Shown piece by piece: positions 48,318 through 56,873 of a stretch of DNA of 64,000 nt. Position numbers and translations under genes: made by a program. This stretch comes from Pedobacter psychrotolerans (GTDB taxonomy: Bacteria; Bacteroidota; Bacteroidia; Sphingobacteriales; Sphingobacteriaceae): NCBI RefSeq assembly GCF_004340665.1, contig NZ_SLWO01000001.1:97317-161316 (forward strand), in the 5' to 3' direction. Each line of letters opens with the position of its first letter. Positions within the stretch are counted from its first letter, which is position 1. A model generated the notes under the pieces. That model was not told the origin of the DNA, made no database searches, and saw only the letters and a list, made by a program, of their open reading frames with translations.

Positions 48318-49895
48318 AAGCTTCCCTTTCTGATTTAATAAGCTAAAATATTTATCGAGGTTTACACCTAATGATTTTTCCATAGATACTTTAAAATCAA
48401 CTGGTCTTGGATGTTTATTTTTCCATTCGCTAAAATAATCTTGAAAGGCTTTATCAAATTTATCTTTTCCAATTTGTGATTCTAATAGGTAAAGCCAGAG
48501 CGCTGTCTTTGCATATGAAACTAAGCTATATTCTTCTGAAGTCTTGAAATCTGCTGCGGGTGTTTCAATGGCCGATTGCATGGGTACATTTGATAGTGCA
48601 CCATAAACACTTGACAGAAATTGATCGGTAGGTAATCCCTTAATTTTTGCGGGAATGGCATCTCCAAAAATAGAATTCGATTTGTATTTTTCTGCTTCAT
48701 AACGGAACTGGAAAAAGGTATTAAAACCTTCATCCTGCCAGGTATGTATCCTTTCATTGCTGCCTAGCATACTCATAAACCAGTTGTGGCCTACCTCATG
48801 TGTAATGACGCCATCAAGGGTTTCCTTCTTCGCATCAGGACTTGTAATTAAAGTAATAGTCGGGTATTCCATTCCACCACTGGCATTATTTTTTGGTCCT
48901 TCAATAGCCTGAACCACTGGATATTCGTATTCACCAATCCATTGGCTATATTTTTTAGTTGCATCTTTAATGTAATCAATACTGTTTACCCAAAGCGTAT
49001 TTTGCTTATTGTGGTAATAACTAAAAGCATCCACTACCTTTCCTGAAGCAAGCTTAACGGTATCATACTGGATGACTAAATCACGATCAGCAAACCAGGC
49101 AAAATCAGGAACATTGCTGATTTTATAGGTTAAAGTTTTGGTATCTGATTTACTTTTTGGTTGGTATAATTCAGGTTTATTATTTCTGGTTGCGGCATTT
49201 TTTGCACCAATACTTTTATAGGCAGAAAGCTCATCAGCATTCTGCATTACACCCGTAGCACCAACCACATAAGCTGAGGGTAAGGAGATATTTACTTTAT
49301 AATCTGCATACTCGCTGTAAAATTCTCCCATATCCAAATAAGGAAATTCATGCCATCCATCCCGGTCAAAAACAGCAGGTTTTGGATACCATTGTGCAAT
49401 CATAAATTCTGTATCAGCATAACCAGAACGAGAAAAATAATTGGGTAACTTAACATTAAAACCAGTGGTCAGGGTTACAGAATCGCCGGATTTTAATGGA
49501 GAAGGCAGCATCACCTTTATAATATCAATATACTGTGGATTTGGATGGGCTTCTGTTTTTGCTTCTTTTCCATTCACTTTGAAAGCTAAACCATCAATAC
49601 TGCCATAGGTTACATTTTTAAGTTTTTCCGTGCGCGAAGTATCATTCCTGATTTGTTGGAAAAGTGCCGTTGATTCATTTTTATAAGCATTTGGCCAGAT
49701 GTGAAACCAGATAAAATTCAGCGTTGATGGCGAATTGTTTTTATAAACAATGGTTTCAAACCCTTTCAAAGATTTCTCTTTATCATTTAAAGTAACATCA
49801 ATGGTATAGTTTAAATGTTGTTGGAAATATGCATCCTGAGCAAAGATGGAAAAGGAGAGTGTTGATAATAAAATGGTTAAAATGTATTTATTCAT
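48315..49895 (-). CDS. M1-family metallopeptidase, secreted
   Basis: A 526-residue aminopeptidase-like protein with a signal peptide (cleavage near FAQD, residue 20). The zinc motif is H366-E-V-G-H370 with E389 in WQDEGFNTFF; GGMEYP at 340-345 corresponds to the GAMEN exopeptidase motif. It ends after the catalytic domain and one short helical region, shorter than aminopeptidase N. Substrates are N-terminal residues of peptides in the periplasm or outside. It lies between the kdp genes and the toxin-antitoxin pair. Confidence 0.92.
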   Translation of the reverse strand: MNKYILTILLSTLSFSIFAQDAYFQQHLNYTIDVTLNDKEKSLKGFETIVYKNNSPSTLNFIWFHIWPNAYKNESTALFQQIRNDTSRTEKLKNVTYGSIDGLAFKVNGKEAKTEAHPNPQYIDIIKVMLPSPLKSGDSVTLTTGFNVKLPNYFSRSGYADTEFMIAQWYPKPAVFDRDGWHEFPYLDMGEFYSEYADYKVNISLPSAYVVGATGVMQNADELSAYKSIGAKNAATRNNKPELYQPKSKSDTKTLTYKISNVPDFAWFADRDLVIQYDTVKLASGKVVDAFSYYHNKQNTLWVNSIDYIKDATKKYSQWIGEYEYPVVQAIEGPKNNASGGMEYPTITLITSPDAKKETLDGVITHEVGHNWFMSMLGSNERIHTWQDEGFNTFFQFRYEAEKYKSNSIFGDAIPAKIKGLPTDQFLSSVYGALSNVPMQSAIETPAADFKTSEEYSLVSYAKTALWLYLLESQIGKDKFDKAFQDYFSEWKNKHPRPVDFKVSMEKSLGVNLDKYFSLLNQKGKL

Positions 49896-49995
49896 GCTGT
49901 TTTGTTTAACGGTATATATTGGTGTGGGTAAATGAATTTAATAGAATGAATTGATTAGATATGGATCTCGACTACTTTTTAAACATTTTAAGATG

Positions 49996-50301
49996 TTATT
50001 GATTTCTATTATGATGTGATACAGGATTGCGTGCTTGATGTAAAATAGCAATGATAACTATTTTTTTAAGTTTTTCGTCAATAAAAAAATGGATGGAATA
50101 TGGAAAAATGGCGGTAAAAATTGTGCGTATATTTTTATACCTGATTTCATAAATCTCTGGATTTTTTTGGAGTCTAATGATAGACTTTTTTACTTCCTGG
50201 GCGAAGTGTTTTTCCAATCCAGATTTTTGTTTTTTATACCAATCTTTAGCTTCCCTGATATCTAATTTTACCTCATCAAAAAAATGCACACTATAATCCA
50301 T
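49996..50301 (-). CDS. RelE/ParE-type toxin
   Basis: A 101-residue toxin of the RelE/ParE superfamily: VHFFDEVKLDIREAKDWYKK, FAQEVKKSIIRLQKNPEIYE, RYKNIRTIFTAIFPYSIHFF. The absence of clear RelE catalytic residues and the pattern favour the ParE-like branch (gyrase inhibitor) but this cannot be settled by eye. It begins 2 bp after the antitoxin stop codon. The pair sits between the M1 peptidase and the sigma-54 regulator. Confidence 0.87.
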   Translation of the reverse strand: MDYSVHFFDEVKLDIREAKDWYKKQKSGLEKHFAQEVKKSIIRLQKNPEIYEIRYKNIRTIFTAIFPYSIHFFIDEKLKKIVIIAILHQARNPVSHHNRNQ

Positions 50302-50303
50302 TC

Positions 50304-50528
50304 TTATTTGTCGAGTTCATTTAGTAATTCTGATATCGGTGCTATTCTACTTGAATCTTTAACTATTGCTTGTAGTCTGGCATCTAAAATTTCTTTATGC
50401 CATTCTGGTAATGAAAAATCGATAGACTCTACATTTGGGTATAGATTTTTGATCTTCTCCCAATCTTCTATAGGAAGTTGAACCGCAGTAATCTGGCCTT
50501 GTTCATTTGATAAATATTGAATGCTCAT
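50304..50528 (-). CDS. Antitoxin of the ParE-type pair
   Basis: A 74-residue protein with a Phd/addiction-module-like start (MSIQYLSNEQGQITAVQLPI) and a charged helical rest (EDWEKIKNLYPNVES, LPEWHKEILDARLQ). The second half resembles short antitoxins of the addiction-module component type. Its position directly upstream of the toxin is the main evidence. It should neutralise the toxin and repress the pair. Confidence 0.8.
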   Translation of the reverse strand: MSIQYLSNEQGQITAVQLPIEDWEKIKNLYPNVESIDFSLPEWHKEILDARLQAIVKDSSRIAPISELLNELDK

Positions 50529-50579
50529 ATCACAAATTTAACGAATATATTTCTAATAAAGCAGCTCATTAGATGTGTA

Positions 50580-51917
50580 TTATAACTCCATAATGCCATA
50601 TTCTTCGATTTTTCTATACAGCGTAGTAAGCCCAATTCCCAGTAACCTGGAGGTTTCTGTTTTGTTGCCTTTGGTATGTAGGAGCACTTTTTGAATATGT
50701 TGTTTTTCCACTTGCTGAAGGTTAAAATTATTTTGAAGCGGTGCAAACTCAAAAAACTCAGGCGGTAAGGCAGATAGATTAAGTTCCTTCCCATCGGATA
50801 AAATGACCAAACGCTCCATCACATTTTTTAGCTCCCGGATGTTTCCCCGCCATTGATATTTCTCAAAAATCTCCAGAATTTTATCGTCTAGATGCAATTG
50901 AAGTCGGTTAGATTTAATTGCAAACTCATTTAAATAATGCTTTGCCAGCAATGGAATATCTGCTTTCCTTTCGCGCAGGGGTGGGAGCATAATGGTGAAA
51001 ACGGAGAGGCGATAATACAAATCAGAACGAAATTTTCCAGATTCAGCATCAGCTTTTAAATCCTTGTTAGTGGCCGCCAGTATACGCACATTCACTTGTT
51101 GCGTATGCGTATCTCCAACTTTAATAAAACTTTGATTTTCCAGCACCCGCAACAGTTTGGCTTGTAAATCGAGGTTCATTTCTCCAATCTCATCCAGAAA
51201 TAATGTACCGCCGTTAGCTTCTTCCAATAATCCCTTTTTATCTTTATTTGCCCCGGTAAATGCACCCGCCTTATATCCAAATAGTTCACTTTCAAGTAAA
51301 TCAGGACTAAAGCCACTACAGTTTAGCGCCACAAATGGCTTCGCTGTTCGCGGACTTTCATAATGAATGGATTGAGCGAAAACCTCCTTCCCGGTTCCCG
51401 TTTCTCCCAGAAGTAAAACAGTGGTATCTGTTTGACTTACCCTCTTGGCTAAATCAATGGCTTCAAGTAATTTTTTCGATTGACCAATAATGGTGTTGAA
51501 ATGATGTTTGCCTGCAATTTTCTGCGATAATTCTAAAACACGTTGTTGCAGATTGGCTTTATCGATCGCTTTGTAGAGTAAAGGAATAATTTTATCATTA
51601 TCATCACCTTTCACCAGGTAATCAAAAGCCCCGTTTTTGATCGCTAAAACACCATCGGAGATTGTTCCGTAAGCCGTTAGATTAATCACTTCTACATAAG
51701 GTTTCAGTAGTTTAATGTCCTTAACCATGGCTACGCCATTTACATCAGGCAATTTGACATCGCTGATCACAATACTTACATCATTATTTTTTAAAAGCTT
51801 TAAGCCTTCTTTGCCCGTGGCGGCTTGTAAGGTTTTAAAACCTTCCAATTCAATAATTCTGGAAAGTAAACTGCTGATTTTTTTTTCATCATCAATGATG
51901 AGGATGATCCCGTTCAT
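50580..51917 (-). CDS. Sigma-54-dependent response regulator
   Basis: A 445-residue NtrC-type activator from ATG 51917 ([13 protein letters not shown]). It has a receiver domain with phospho-acceptor D53 ([13 protein letters not shown]), an AAA+ domain with Walker [13 protein letters not shown], the sigma-54 contact loop GAFTGA and Walker [13 protein letters not shown], and a Fis-type helix-turn-helix ([20 protein letters not shown]). In Bacteroidota such regulators often accompany kdp genes in place of KdpE, so this is the likely partner of the kinase at 38728-40467. The frame extending to 51992 is nonconserved. Confidence 0.92.
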   Translation of the reverse strand: MNGIILIIDDEKKISSLLSRIIELEGFKTLQAATGKEGLKLLKNNDVSIVISDVKLPDVNGVAMVKDIKLLKPYVEVINLTAYGTISDGVLAIKNGAFDYLVKGDDNDKIIPLLYKAIDKANLQQRVLELSQKIAGKHHFNTIIGQSKKLLEAIDLAKRVSQTDTTVLLLGETGTGKEVFAQSIHYESPRTAKPFVALNCSGFSPDLLESELFGYKAGAFTGANKDKKGLLEEANGGTLFLDEIGEMNLDLQAKLLRVLENQSFIKVGDTHTQQVNVRILAATNKDLKADAESGKFRSDLYYRLSVFTIMLPPLRERKADIPLLAKHYLNEFAIKSNRLQLHLDDKILEIFEKYQWRGNIRELKNVMERLVILSDGKELNLSALPPEFFEFAPLQNNFNLQQVEKQHIQKVLLHTKGNKTETSRLLGIGLTTLYRKIEEYGIMEL

Positions 51918-52202
51918 AGGTTTGAAATAAGCTACAATATTAAGGATAAAAATGACGAATCGTCTAAAACCAATGGATAATTGATCGTTCATTAGTTTAT
52001 AGGATTCAGATCGCTTTGAAATCCTGAACGCTTAATCTATTCATAATGAAAAAAAGCCTTTCATTTTGGTGAGTTAAATTATCGTGCTAAGTATTTTAAT
52101 TATGGCTATTTTATTTTTATCTGCAGATAATCAATAAGATACGTGATCGTTGTTCGCAAGGCATCCCGTTTGTATAAGCGGGTTATGCAATTTTAAATAA
52201 AA
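51918..52202. other. 285-bp noncoding region between divergent genes
   Basis: It must hold the promoters of the sigma-54 regulator and of the GNAT gene. A hairpin GCATCCCG...CGGGTTATGC at 52161-52188 lies in the GNAT leader, without a T-run. I see no full promoter match. Confidence 0.4.
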
Positions 52203-52808
52203 ATGAATAATCCAATAATATTTGTACGCGTTGCCACGAAAGAAGATGCCATCTATGCAGACGAAATCGTGAATGAGACATTAAATTCTGCTATCATTAG
52301 GGGATCGGGGATCTCAAAAAGAACTCCAGAATCTATAATCGAAAAGATGAAAACTGGCAAAGCGATAATTGCTTTAACCAGTGGTAGCGAATGGGTAGGT
52401 TTCTCTTATTTTGAAGCCTGGGGGCATGGGGATTTTATTTCCAATTCCGGATTGATTGTAAAACCAAAGTTCAGAAATTCTGGCGTTGCCAAATGCATCA
52501 AAAACAGAATTTTTAACCTGTCCAGACGTAATTTTCCTCAGGCAAAAATATTCAGCATTACATCAGGCGCAGCAATTATGAAGATGAATAGTCAACTTGG
52601 TTTTGAACCCGTAACATTTGACCAGATCACTAAAGACGAAGCCTTTTGGGCCGGTTGTGCAAGCTGTACTAACTTCGATATTCTGGAAAGAAAAAATCGG
52701 TGTAACTGCTTATGTACCGCCATGTTATTTAGCCCCGAGCACATTGATCATATCGTCACTCATGCTTCCTTAGCAGAGGAAAAACAACATTCACTAGCAA
52801 TCCATTAA
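52203..52808 (+). CDS. GNAT acyltransferase, arginine-pathway type
   Basis: A 201-residue GNAT protein (VRVATKEDAIYADEIVNETL, then the acyl-CoA loop KPKFRNSGVAKCIKNRIF, and ITSGAAIMKMNSQLGFEPVTF) with a cysteine-rich C-terminus (WAGCASCTNF, NRCNCLCT). This resembles the GNAT that heads arginine clusters in Bacteroidota, where it may acylate glutamate. Here only the deacylase gene follows, and the other arg genes are missing from the window. A sixteen-base-plus leader hairpin precedes it. The substrate is inferred. Confidence 0.72.
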   Translation: MNNPIIFVRVATKEDAIYADEIVNETLNSAIIRGSGISKRTPESIIEKMKTGKAIIALTSGSEWVGFSYFEAWGHGDFISNSGLIVKPKFRNSGVAKCIKNRIFNLSRRNFPQAKIFSITSGAAIMKMNSQLGFEPVTFDQITKDEAFWAGCASCTNFDILERKNRCNCLCTAMLFSPEHIDHIVTHASLAEEKQHSLAIH

Positions 52809-52818
52809 TCAACTTACC

Positions 52819-53925
52819 ATGAATATTTTAGATAAAACGATAGCATCACATCCCGATTTAAATATCCTTTACAACGAATCTATTAACCTTCTGGCTACCT
52901 TGATCAGTATTCCATCCTTTAGTGGTGCTGAAGATAAAACCGCTGATGAAATTGAATCACATTTAGCGAAGCATCAGATTAATACCAAAAGGAAACAGAA
53001 TAATGTATGGTGTTACAATAAGTATTTCGATCAGCAAAAGCCAACTATTTTACTTAATTCGCACCATGATACCGTAAAACCAAATGAACAATATACCAGA
53101 AATCCGTTTGCTGCGGTGGTATATGATGATAAGTTATATGGTTTGGGAAGTAATGATGCCGGTGCATCTCTCGTATCTTTAATCTCTACTTTTATTTATT
53201 TTTATGCGGTCGAAGATTTGCCCTTTAATATTTGTTTGGCCGCAACAGCGGAAGAAGAAACTTCAGGTGGAAACGGCATCAAATGTATTCTCGAAGAGTT
53301 GAAGCCAATTTGTTTTGCCATTGTTGGTGAACCCACAAATATGCAAATGGCCATAGCGGAGAAAGGTTCGATGGTGATTGATTGTACAGCAAAAGGTCGC
53401 TCAGGTCATGCAGCCAGAGAAGAGGGTGATAATGCGATTTACAAAGCCATCAGAGATATTGCTTGGTTTTCCAGCTATCATTTTCCAATTGAAGATGGTG
53501 CACCGCAACCCGTAAAAATGACAGTAACGCAAATAGATGCTGGTATGCAGCATAATATTGTGCCCGGATGTTGCCATTTTACAGTTGATATTCGATTTGA
53601 TCATAATTATACTTCCAGAGAAATTCTAAATACGATTATCAATCACACTGTTTCCAGTTTTAATGTTCGTCCGAATATTTTGCATCCGTCGAATATTGAT
53701 TTGTCTCATCCGATAGTGGTAGCAGGTTTAGGGTTAGGCAGAAAAACATATTTATCGCCAACAAGCTCTGATCAGGGTTGGCTGGATATGCCATCAGTAA
53801 AAATGGGTCCGGGAGAATCTGCAAGATCACACACGGCAGATGAATTTGTATACATTGAAGAAATTGAGGAGGGAATAACGATGTATATTCGTTTGCTGGA
53901 ATCTGTTTTTAAACATAGAGCGTAA
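52819..53925 (+). CDS. M20 deacylase, ArgE-like (acylornithine deacetylase)
   Basis: A 368-residue M20 metallohydrolase. Metal ligands are H82 and D84 (SHHDTV), D113 (GSNDAGASLV), E145/E146 (TAEEETSGGNG) and a late His in ARSHTADEF. It resembles the ArgE-type enzyme of Bacteroidota, which removes an acetyl or succinyl group from N-acyl-ornithine. It follows the GNAT gene by 10 bp, so the two form an acylation/deacylation pair, which supports an amino-acid role. Other M20 peptidases cannot be excluded. Confidence 0.82.
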   Translation: MNILDKTIASHPDLNILYNESINLLATLISIPSFSGAEDKTADEIESHLAKHQINTKRKQNNVWCYNKYFDQQKPTILLNSHHDTVKPNEQYTRNPFAAVVYDDKLYGLGSNDAGASLVSLISTFIYFYAVEDLPFNICLAATAEEETSGGNGIKCILEELKPICFAIVGEPTNMQMAIAEKGSMVIDCTAKGRSGHAAREEGDNAIYKAIRDIAWFSSYHFPIEDGAPQPVKMTVTQIDAGMQHNIVPGCCHFTVDIRFDHNYTSREILNTIINHTVSSFNVRPNILHPSNIDLSHPIVVAGLGLGRKTYLSPTSSDQGWLDMPSVKMGPGESARSHTADEFVYIEEIEEGITMYIRLLESVFKHRA

Positions 53926-54002
53926 GCTTTTTGTACTTTTTCGTTTACGGTCGCCTTAAATAAATCCTTTTTAAGCATATTTGGCTCCGTAAACCAAATT
54001 CT

Positions 54003-56471
54003 ATGTTTAAAAGATTAGCCATTGTATTCATCCTCGGTTTTTTTACAGTTTTCTGCTCAGCTCAACAGGTGCGACCAGCGAAATCTTCAGAAATTTACCG
54101 TGAACTGAAAACACTGAAGCATTTACCGAAGGTACTTTACCTTGCTGCACACCCTGATGATGAAAATACGGGTTTACTATCCTGGTTAATTAATGATCAA
54201 AATGTAGAAACGGGTTATCTTTCGCTTACGCGTGGAGATGGCGGTCAGAACCTTTTAGGCACCGAGCAGGGTGCAGCTCTGGGATTAATCAGAACACATG
54301 AATTATTAGAAGCACGTAAACTGGATGGTGCGCAACAGTTTTTTACCCGGGCCATTGATTTTGGCTTTTCTAAAAATACCGACGATACCTTTAAACAGTG
54401 GGATGCCGACAGCATTACTGCCGATGTAGTTTGGGTGATCCGGAAATTCAGACCAGATGTAATTATTTGTCGCTTTCCACCAACAGCAGCAGCTGGCCAC
54501 GGGCAGCATGCTGCTTCTGCAGTAGTGGCTGAAAAAGCTTTTAAACTGGCAGGAGATCAGACGGCGTTTCCCAATCAATTGAAATATGTAAATGTTTTTC
54601 AGCCAAAACGGATACTTTGGAATACTTTTAGGTTTGGATCAACCAATACCACAGCCGAAAATCAGTTAAAAGCTACTGTTGGTCAGTATGATGCCCAATT
54701 AGGAATGGGTTATGGTGAACTGGCTGGATTAAGCAGAAGTTTGCACAAAAGCCAAGGCGCAGGTACACAATCAGTAGCCGGAGTGCGAACTGAATATTTT
54801 TCACCTGTTTTGGGCGATCAGGCTAAAGCAACTTTGTTTGAAAGGATTCCAATGAATTGGTCTGATAGGGGGATTAATGACATAGATGAATTGATTGATA
54901 TTACTCTTCTATCCTTTGATTACAACCATCCGGATAAGAGTTTACACGGTTTGTTGATGCTGCGCAAAAAGATTGCTGAACTGCAGGATGTGAATCTTCG
55001 AAAAGATAAGTTAGCTGCCATCGACCATATCATTTTAAGCTGTACAGGCTTTATGGGTGAAGTGGTAACCAACCAAGCAGAAGCGATTGCTGGCGACAGT
55101 TATAATTTCCGTTTAAATGTAATTGCCAGAGCTTCAGCTCCGGTGTTGTTGGAACAGGTAAACTGGATCAATCAAACAGATAATTTAAACCGTAGGGTTT
55201 CTGGTGATTCCTTGCTCACCATTGAACGTAAAATTCAAATTCCGGCAGGGGCAGGACTAACAGAACCTTACTGGTTAGAAAAACCTGCAAAAAATGCAGC
55301 TACTTTTAGCGTAACCAATGATACATTGATTGGCCTGGCCGAAAATGAATCTGCATTGAATGTGGTTTTATCGCTCAAAATTGGCACAGAGCAGTTTAAA
55401 GTAAAGTTACCTTTGTCGTTCAAAAAATTAGACCCTGTTAAAGGCGATGTGGTAGAGCAACTTCGAATTGTTCCGGCACTTGGTTTAAGTTTTGCTGAGC
55501 CTGTTTATTTCGCCAGGGAAAAAGAAGGATTAGCAGTTACTTTAAGATTAAAAGCTACTAAATCCATCAATTATGGTAAAGTAGATTTCAAGATTGGAAA
55601 TGTGATCATCAAAAGCTTTACAGGAATCAATTTACCGGAAAATACAGTAACCATTAAAGATTTTTTAATTCCTGCGGAAGATTTATCGAAAATCAAGACC
55701 AGTCAGAATAAGCTAGAGGCTGTTTTTTCTGCAGAGCAAAATACCTTTACAAAAGGCCAGGTCTTAATTCAGTATCCGCATTTGCCTTCTCTGCAATATT
55801 TTGTGCCGGCAAGCACCTGGTTATTAAAAGGCGATATAAAGGTGCTGGCGAAAAAAGTGGGATATATTCAGGGCGCAGGAGATCTAATTCCTGAATTTTT
55901 AAGTCAGGCAGGATTACAGGTGGATGTGTTAACTGAAGCTGATATTTTGAATCCGGCTAAGTTGGCCACTTACGATGCCATTGTAACGGGTGTTCGGGTG
56001 ATCAATACAGAAAAGAGAATTAAAAACTGGCAACCTGCATTAAAGGCATATGTAGAAAACGGAGGAACCATGGTAATGCAATACAATACCACTCAGGATA
56101 TGGCTTTGCAAGATTTTGGTGTTTATCCTTTCACTATCAGCAGTAAGCGGGTTACAGAAGAGAACGCGGCGGTTAAATTTTTAAATCCGAATCATAAGCT
56201 TTTAAACTACCCAAATAAAATTACCGCACAAGATTTTAATGGTTGGGTACAGGAACGTGGGGCATATTTTGCAGATCAATGGGACAATAGATATGAGCCA
56301 TTATTTGAAATGAATGATACCGGAGAGGAGCCTTTGAAAGGATCTACACTGTACGCAAAATATGGAAAAGGAAACTTTATTTATTCGCCATTGGCATTTT
56401 TCCGTCAGTTGCCTGCAGGTAATGTAGGTGCGGCAAGGTTGTTCTTTAATTTTATATCGGCGGGGAAATAG
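54003..56471 (+). CDS. PIG-L deacetylase with C-terminal GATase-like domain
   Basis: An 822-residue secreted protein with a signal peptide (cleavage near CSAQQ, residue 21). The LmbE/PIG-L domain (residues about 38-280) has the zinc motif AAHPDDEN at 48-55, LTRGDGGQNLLG and RFPPTAAAGHGQHAAS. A long middle beta-rich part is followed by a class I glutamine amidotransferase-like fold (residues about 615-760, GYIQGAGDLIPEFLSQAGLQ). PIG-L enzymes deacetylate N-acetylglucosamine-containing molecules; the substrate here is unknown. This two-domain layout is common in Bacteroidota. Confidence 0.88.
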   Translation: MFKRLAIVFILGFFTVFCSAQQVRPAKSSEIYRELKTLKHLPKVLYLAAHPDDENTGLLSWLINDQNVETGYLSLTRGDGGQNLLGTEQGAALGLIRTHELLEARKLDGAQQFFTRAIDFGFSKNTDDTFKQWDADSITADVVWVIRKFRPDVIICRFPPTAAAGHGQHAASAVVAEKAFKLAGDQTAFPNQLKYVNVFQPKRILWNTFRFGSTNTTAENQLKATVGQYDAQLGMGYGELAGLSRSLHKSQGAGTQSVAGVRTEYFSPVLGDQAKATLFERIPMNWSDRGINDIDELIDITLLSFDYNHPDKSLHGLLMLRKKIAELQDVNLRKDKLAAIDHIILSCTGFMGEVVTNQAEAIAGDSYNFRLNVIARASAPVLLEQVNWINQTDNLNRRVSGDSLLTIERKIQIPAGAGLTEPYWLEKPAKNAATFSVTNDTLIGLAENESALNVVLSLKIGTEQFKVKLPLSFKKLDPVKGDVVEQLRIVPALGLSFAEPVYFAREKEGLAVTLRLKATKSINYGKVDFKIGNVIIKSFTGINLPENTVTIKDFLIPAEDLSKIKTSQNKLEAVFSAEQNTFTKGQVLIQYPHLPSLQYFVPASTWLLKGDIKVLAKKVGYIQGAGDLIPEFLSQAGLQVDVLTEADILNPAKLATYDAIVTGVRVINTEKRIKNWQPALKAYVENGGTMVMQYNTTQDMALQDFGVYPFTISSKRVTEENAAVKFLNPNHKLLNYPNKITAQDFNGWVQERGAYFADQWDNRYEPLFEMNDTGEEPLKGSTLYAKYGKGNFIYSPLAFFRQLPAGNVGAARLFFNFISAGK

Positions 56472-56483
56472 ATGAATTTTTAG

Positions 56484-56545
56484 ATCTCGGTAGGTGAGAC
56501 ACCAACCGATAGGGAAATTTAAGATGCTTAGCATGACGGTTTTGA
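56484..56545. repeat. Small palindrome with a half-copy of the long repeat
   Basis: TCGGTAGGTGAGACACCAAC then CGATAGGG forms a short fold-back; it is followed by the half-copy GATGCTTAGCATGACGG of the long-palindrome family. Noncoding, directly after the PIG-L gene. Confidence 0.55.
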
Positions 56546-56591
56546 TATTTACGTTGTTGGTGGGTATTAAACAAATAGGAATGATCGTATA

Positions 56592-56703
56592 AAACACCCC
56601 GTCCTGCGGACACCCCTCTAAAAGAGGGGAATGACCCCTCAGTTTTTCTAAGACGGTCGCAATTCCCCTCCTCTGGAGGGGTGCCTGAAAGGCGGGGTGG
56701 TTA
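56592..56703. repeat. C-rich palindromic element, extended copy
   Basis: Starts ACACCCCGTCCTGCGGACAC, with CCCCTC-TAAAA-GAGGGG inside, and ends with CCCCTCCTCTGGAGGGGTGC followed by GGCGGGGTGG. The left and right ends are complementary, so the whole 112 bp can fold. It separates the PIG-L gene from the symporter unit. Confidence 0.8.
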
Positions 56704-56768
56704 ATTAAGAGCAAAAGAAACAATATAATTTTCATTCTCGTCAATCATGAATATTACATTTTAACCAA

Positions 56769-56873
56769 ATGAAAAATCAGCTCAAAAACTGGAATACATG
56801 GTATATATTACTGGCCCTGGCCCTGGTATTTCAGGTGGTATTCTATTATCTCTTTACTAAATTCTGGGCATGA
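56769..56873 (+). CDS. 34-residue membrane peptide coupled to the symporter
   Basis: ATG 56769 opens MKNQLKNWNTWYILLALALV then FQVVFYYLFTKFWA, one predicted transmembrane helix with aromatic ends. Its stop TGA overlaps the symporter ATG in an ATGA junction, so the two are translationally coupled. Small partner subunits are known for some SSS transporters, but I do not recognise this family. The alternative is a translated leader. Confidence 0.75.
   Translation: MKNQLKNWNTWYILLALALVFQVVFYYLFTKFWA

Noticed and set aside
56301..56744. 147-codon minus-strand ORF overlapping the PIG-L gene end
   Set aside because: It is antisense to the PIG-L gene and continues through a repeat; no family resemblance.
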